A stretch of DNA of 46,351 bases. Origin: Acidobacteriota bacterium. GTDB taxonomy: Bacteria; Acidobacteriota; Terriglobia; Bryobacterales; Bryobacteraceae. The stretch's first letter is position 1. The number at the start of each line of letters is the position of its first letter. Shown here one piece after another: positions 43,846 through 46,351 of the stretch. Location: contig JANXSF010000114.1 of NCBI GenBank assembly GCA_025352795.1, positions 1-46,351 on the forward strand, given 5' to 3'. The position numbers and the translations under genes are program-made. Below the pieces are notes generated by a model that had not been told where the DNA came from, made no database searches, and was given only the letters and a program-made list of their open reading frames with translations.

Positions 43846-44675
43846 GGTATTTCTTCAAGAAGCATGGTGAAGTAACCGATGTTGAACCCAAGCTTAGTAT
43901 AGTTACGATGTGAAATTGAACCTGGCGATATGCGCGACATTGCCAGGTTCAAGCCATTTTTGGCGGCAAGGTCCATGCGATGTTCAATCAATGCCTTTTG
44001 GATTCCCATGCCACGGAAGGCTGGTAAGGTGCAAGCGGCATTGAACGCAGCTATCTTTTCTGTAAAAGTAACCATGGCGGCACCGGCGATTTCACCATTC
44101 ACCCAGGCCCCCAGAATCTGGCTCCGCTCAGCATGGAACAAGGTCCGACCTAGGTCTTCAGTCTCCTCATCCAATTTACCTCTGTAATGTCCCGCAGCAA
44201 ATGTATTCAACCAAAGCCTTTCGTTCTCAATCGGCTTGATTTCTATTCCCGGATGACTACTTTTGCTAAAAGGTAAGTCTAACCGGCGAGCCAACATGAA
44301 AGTGAAATCAGAAGTTTTGAACTGTTTCCCGGCAAGGCATTCAATGAGGGATGGTTGGGTGAATTGAGTTACCCGAATGCGCAGTGGCAACCCACGCTCA
44401 TGAAAATATTGTCGTAAGAAGGCAAAATCGGTCGGTAATACCTGTCTGGTGACCCCAAATCCAATGAGTTGTGTCAGCGGCGAGGTAGAGGAAACGTAGA
44501 CGACAACTCCGCCGCACAATTCAAAACATTCCGCTCTGGAGTCAGGAAATAGTTTTTTGTGGGATGCCACAAGGTACTTGGCATAGGTCATGGAACCTTG
44601 TACCACTTGCTTAATTGTCTCTGGATCCGGTTGAAAGACCGACGTCATTGCAGCGGCGCTTGATGATGTGGTCAT
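43842..44675 (-). CDS. GNAT-family acetyltransferase
   Basis: A 277-residue enzyme. The start at 44675 is chosen for AGGGGA just upstream; a longer frame starts at 44783. The N-terminal 135 residues ('PETIKQVVQGSMTYAKYLVASH') are an extra domain. The C-terminal half holds the GNAT core with motif A 'LPAFRGMGIQKALIEHRM' (R-G-x-G-x), 'AGAAMVTF' and a closing 'NYTKLGFNIGYFTMLLE'. It would transfer an acetyl group from acetyl-CoA to an unknown acceptor. Its stop overlaps the porin stop by 4 bases (convergent). Confidence 0.83.
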   Translation of the reverse strand: MTTSSSAAAMTSVFQPDPETIKQVVQGSMTYAKYLVASHKKLFPDSRAECFELCGGVVVYVSSTSPLTQLIGFGVTRQVLPTDFAFLRQYFHERGLPLRIRVTQFTQPSLIECLAGKQFKTSDFTFMLARRLDLPFSKSSHPGIEIKPIENERLWLNTFAAGHYRGKLDEETEDLGRTLFHAERSQILGAWVNGEIAGAAMVTFTEKIAAFNAACTLPAFRGMGIQKALIEHRMDLAAKNGLNLAMSRISPGSISHRNYTKLGFNIGYFTMLLEEIP

Positions 44676-44851
44676 ATTCCCCTGAAGGTAGTATCGGCAA
44701 AAGTGTTTGGTTTGTTGAGCAATTTCTTCGGGAAAAACTGATTTTAATTTTCTATCGATAGAAGCGCGGACGGTCCACCGCATTCCCCCTTGAATCTTTG
44801 AAGATCAGCTATCATCTAAACAGGTGAGAAGTACAAGGAGCATCCTTTCCA

Positions 44852-45568
44852 ATGAACGGTTATCAACAAGAAGCGGGATTTTGGGACAAACTGACGGGCA
44901 GCATGCCTTTGTCGGCAACACGGTCGGCGGTGATTAAGCAAACTTACGTGCTTTTCGGCGTCAGCGTACTGGCGGCCATGGCCGGCGGTTATATCGGAGC
45001 CACTTCGGAAACCATGGTGAGGTTCTTTTCCGGCTGGATGGGCTGGATTGCGGCAATGGTTTTGCTGAATGTTGTGCCACAAATAGCGATGGCGGCGCGC
45101 CATAATCCAGTGCTGGGAGTGAGCGCATTGGTATTTGACGGTTTCATTTCAGGCGTTGCACTTTCTCCACTGCTCTATTATGCGAACCTGGTGGCACCCA
45201 ACATGATTTTTGCGGCATTGGGAATCACGGGCTTTGTGTTTCTTGGGGTTACCGCTTATATTATGACGTCAGGACGAACATTTTCGGCACCAAAAGGGCT
45301 CATGATTGGATTGTTCTTTTCGATCATGGGGGCGATGATCCTCAATAGTTTCATGCACATTGGAGTGCTGGGTATCCTCATTAGCGTAGGCATTGGAGCA
45401 ATGGGTGTCTGCACGCTGATCTATTCCACCAGCGGAGTGCTGGCCACTCCCGATGCCGATAGTCCCATTCCTGGTGCCTTGATGTTGTTCGCCGGGGTGT
45501 TCAATATTTTCGTGGCCGCGCTGAATATAATGCTGCGCTTGATGGGCGGCGGAAGCAATCGCGACTAA
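44852..45568 (+). CDS. BAX inhibitor-1/YccA family membrane protein
   Basis: A 238-residue protein with seven hydrophobic helices, beginning 'RSAVIKQTYVLFGVSVLAAMAGGYIGA' and including 'GFISGVALSPLLYYAN', 'GLMIGLFFSIMGAMILNSF' and 'STSGVLATPDADSPIPGALMLFAGVFNIFVAAL' with the conserved Asp pairs at the C-terminal side. YccA-type proteins interact with FtsH, and some members are pH-sensitive calcium leaks. AAGGAGC precedes the ATG. Single gene, divergent from the GNAT gene. Confidence 0.92.
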   Translation: MNGYQQEAGFWDKLTGSMPLSATRSAVIKQTYVLFGVSVLAAMAGGYIGATSETMVRFFSGWMGWIAAMVLLNVVPQIAMAARHNPVLGVSALVFDGFISGVALSPLLYYANLVAPNMIFAALGITGFVFLGVTAYIMTSGRTFSAPKGLMIGLFFSIMGAMILNSFMHIGVLGILISVGIGAMGVCTLIYSTSGVLATPDADSPIPGALMLFAGVFNIFVAALNIMLRLMGGGSNRD

Positions 45569-45605
45569 AGTTTATTGAAAGGAAAGCCCGATAGACTTTG
45601 CTACC

Positions 45606-46034
45606 TCATGCCGCATCCAAAATCTGCAGGGACAGTTCCTTGCCGACGGCGTGGAATGCTGCTTCTAACTGATCCAGCCGCGAGCGATGTCGTAAATTGA
45701 GTAACCGGTCTACTTGGGGAGGGTGGCAATGCAGCTTTTTAGCCAAGTCAGACTTAGTAACCTGTTGTGCCCGCATCGCCGTATAAAGCGCCAGTTTTGC
45801 TTCCGTCAGTGCGGGTAGCGCGATAGAGGGTCCGCGCTTGAAAGCCGAAGGTTGCGGAATTGCGCGACGATCGTCCATGTAACACATAAAAGCGGTTTCG
45901 AGTGCGTCCGGTGAGCGACGCAACGCTTCCTCGTTGTCTTCGCCGAATGTATGAGCTTCGGGCACGTCTGGGAAGCTAGACAGGATTGTCCCATTGGAAT
46001 CACGTTTTAGCCTTACCGCGTATCGTAACATCAC
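45606..46034 (-). CDS. hicB: HicB-type antitoxin with helix-turn-helix (second hicAB)
   Basis: A 142-residue antitoxin with the same layout as the one at 35234: N-terminal HicB fold ('YAVRLKRDSNGTILSSFPD', 'GEDNEEALRRSPDALETAF') and C-terminal helix-turn-helix ('QQVTKSDLAKKLHCHPPQVDRLL'). The two are clearly homologous but not recent copies. It follows the hicA-like sequence by 6 bases. If hicA cannot be translated, this antitoxin is left without its toxin. Confidence 0.85.
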   Translation of the reverse strand: MMLRYAVRLKRDSNGTILSSFPDVPEAHTFGEDNEEALRRSPDALETAFMCYMDDRRAIPQPSAFKRGPSIALPALTEAKLALYTAMRAQQVTKSDLAKKLHCHPPQVDRLLNLRHRSRLDQLEAAFHAVGKELSLQILDAA

Positions 46035-46040
46035 AACTCC

Positions 46041-46226
46041 TTACTTGAGACGGAGATCTTTTTTGATTTTCTCCGCGAGTCCTTTGCCGATTTCTTTGTT
46101 CGATCCATGCATCGGCAGGACGGAGAACCACTGTCCTAACCGAACTTTCATGTGGCCGCCCTTGCCGGGTTCGAATGTGCAATGTTGCTTTTCCAGCCAC
46201 CTCTTAAACTCGGCGCTAGCCCGTAT
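46041..46226 (-). pseudogene. hicA: HicA-type toxin lacking a start codon
   Basis: In the minus strand a complete HicA body reads from 'ASAEFKRWLEKQHCTFEPG' through 'KGGHMKVRLGQWFSVLPMHGS' to 'AEKIKKDLRLK' and TAA at 46041-46043, with the catalytic His in 'GGHMKV'. In front of it no ATG, GTG or TTG is in frame: the codons read TGA, GAT, ATA, CGG, GCT, so the frame is closed by a stop 12 bases before the conserved Ser-Ala-Glu. An ATA start is possible but rare. The most likely cause is an insertion at about 46221, see the transposase at the window's end. Toxin activity is doubtful. Confidence 0.6.
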
Positions 46227-46317
46227 ATCTCACCAGAGAGGTAACCAAAGGCCTGAACCAACAGCCTAAACATATGTATCAAAACATGTTTTAGCAGAAA
46301 GGGAAAAGGCCTTTGAT

Positions 46318-46351
46318 ATGACACAGTGTAGCGAACAACAGTTCCAGTTTT
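46318..46351 (+). CDS. Start of a probable IS1380-family transposase, partial
   Basis: ATG at 46318 and ten more codons to the window end read M-T-Q-C-S-E-Q-Q-F-Q-F. From memory IS1380 transposases begin with M-T-E/Q-C-x...F-x-F, so the match is suggestive but very short. A purine-rich GGGAAAAGG lies 10-18 bases upstream. The sequence between 46221 and 46317 would then be the left end of the element; IS1380-type ends usually start with CC, and 46221-46222 is CC. The rest is outside the window. Confidence 0.4.
   Translation, partial: MTQCSEQQFQF

Noticed and set aside
43842-46034. T-box, riboswitch or large leader structure between the last genes
   Set aside because: The intergenic stretches are short and show no recognisable conserved RNA motif.

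Overview
The window looks like a chromosomal segment of a Gram-negative, moderately GC-rich soil or water bacterium, most likely an Acidobacteriota member (Bryobacterales/Solibacter-like). The basis is indirect: a giant secreted FG-GAP/Ig/DUF11 protein, many HicAB/ParD-type antitoxins, a Tat-exported nitrate-binding protein and an outer-membrane porin. No rRNA or other taxonomic marker is present, so the assignment is an inference.

Layout. 1-8055: the end of a DUF4351 protein, an orphan NarX/DegS-type sensor kinase, a tiny secreted Lys-rich peptide, a membrane-protein/DUF218/ABC-exporter operon, a broken small antitoxin gene, a serine beta-lactamase-fold hydrolase, a YopT-like (C58) cysteine protease and an RluA-type pseudouridine synthase. 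8138-19213: a probable genomic island. The last 27 nt of tRNA-Ser(CGA) are duplicated 11 kb away at 8138-8164, as expected for an element integrated into the tRNA 3' end. The island holds a decayed IS3 element, a 2125-residue secreted protein made of three repeated [Ig-like, seven-unit FG-GAP propeller, DUF11] modules, a broken AddB/AddA-like nuclease-helicase pair, and a HigB/HigA toxin-antitoxin pair. No integrase is visible.

19273-26321: a ClpV-type AAA+ ATPase (type VI secretion disaggregase), a Ser/Thr kinase with extra N- and C-terminal domains, two short conserved proteins, and, divergently, an XRE-ImmA/IrrE metallopeptidase followed by a PIN-domain protein. An inverted repeat lies between the divergent units. 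26537-32699: a secreted protein of unknown function translationally coupled to a 4-hydroxybutyryl-CoA-dehydratase-like flavoprotein, an orphan ParD-like antitoxin, a lone winged-helix domain, a small Cys-containing protein and a secreted PGRP-type amidase.

32727-43845: a nitrate/nitrite assimilation region: a MoeB/ThiF-type adenylyltransferase, a Tat-exported nitrate/nitrite-binding protein (NrtA-like), permease (NrtB-like), two ATPases (NrtC/D-like), NirB, NirD and a porin. Between nrtA and nrtB sits an oppositely oriented insert (uracil-DNA-glycosylase-fold protein, HicA, HicB). The same promoter block (upstream box, -35, 17-bp spacer, -10) is found in front of both nrtA and nrtB, so the split operon appears to be fired from two copies of one control region. 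Imported nitrite would be reduced by NirBD; the nitrate reductase itself is not in the window. 43842-46351: a GNAT acetyltransferase, a BAX-inhibitor-1 membrane protein, a second HicAB pair whose hicA has lost its start codon, and at the right edge the first codons of what looks like an IS1380-family transposase that may have caused that loss.
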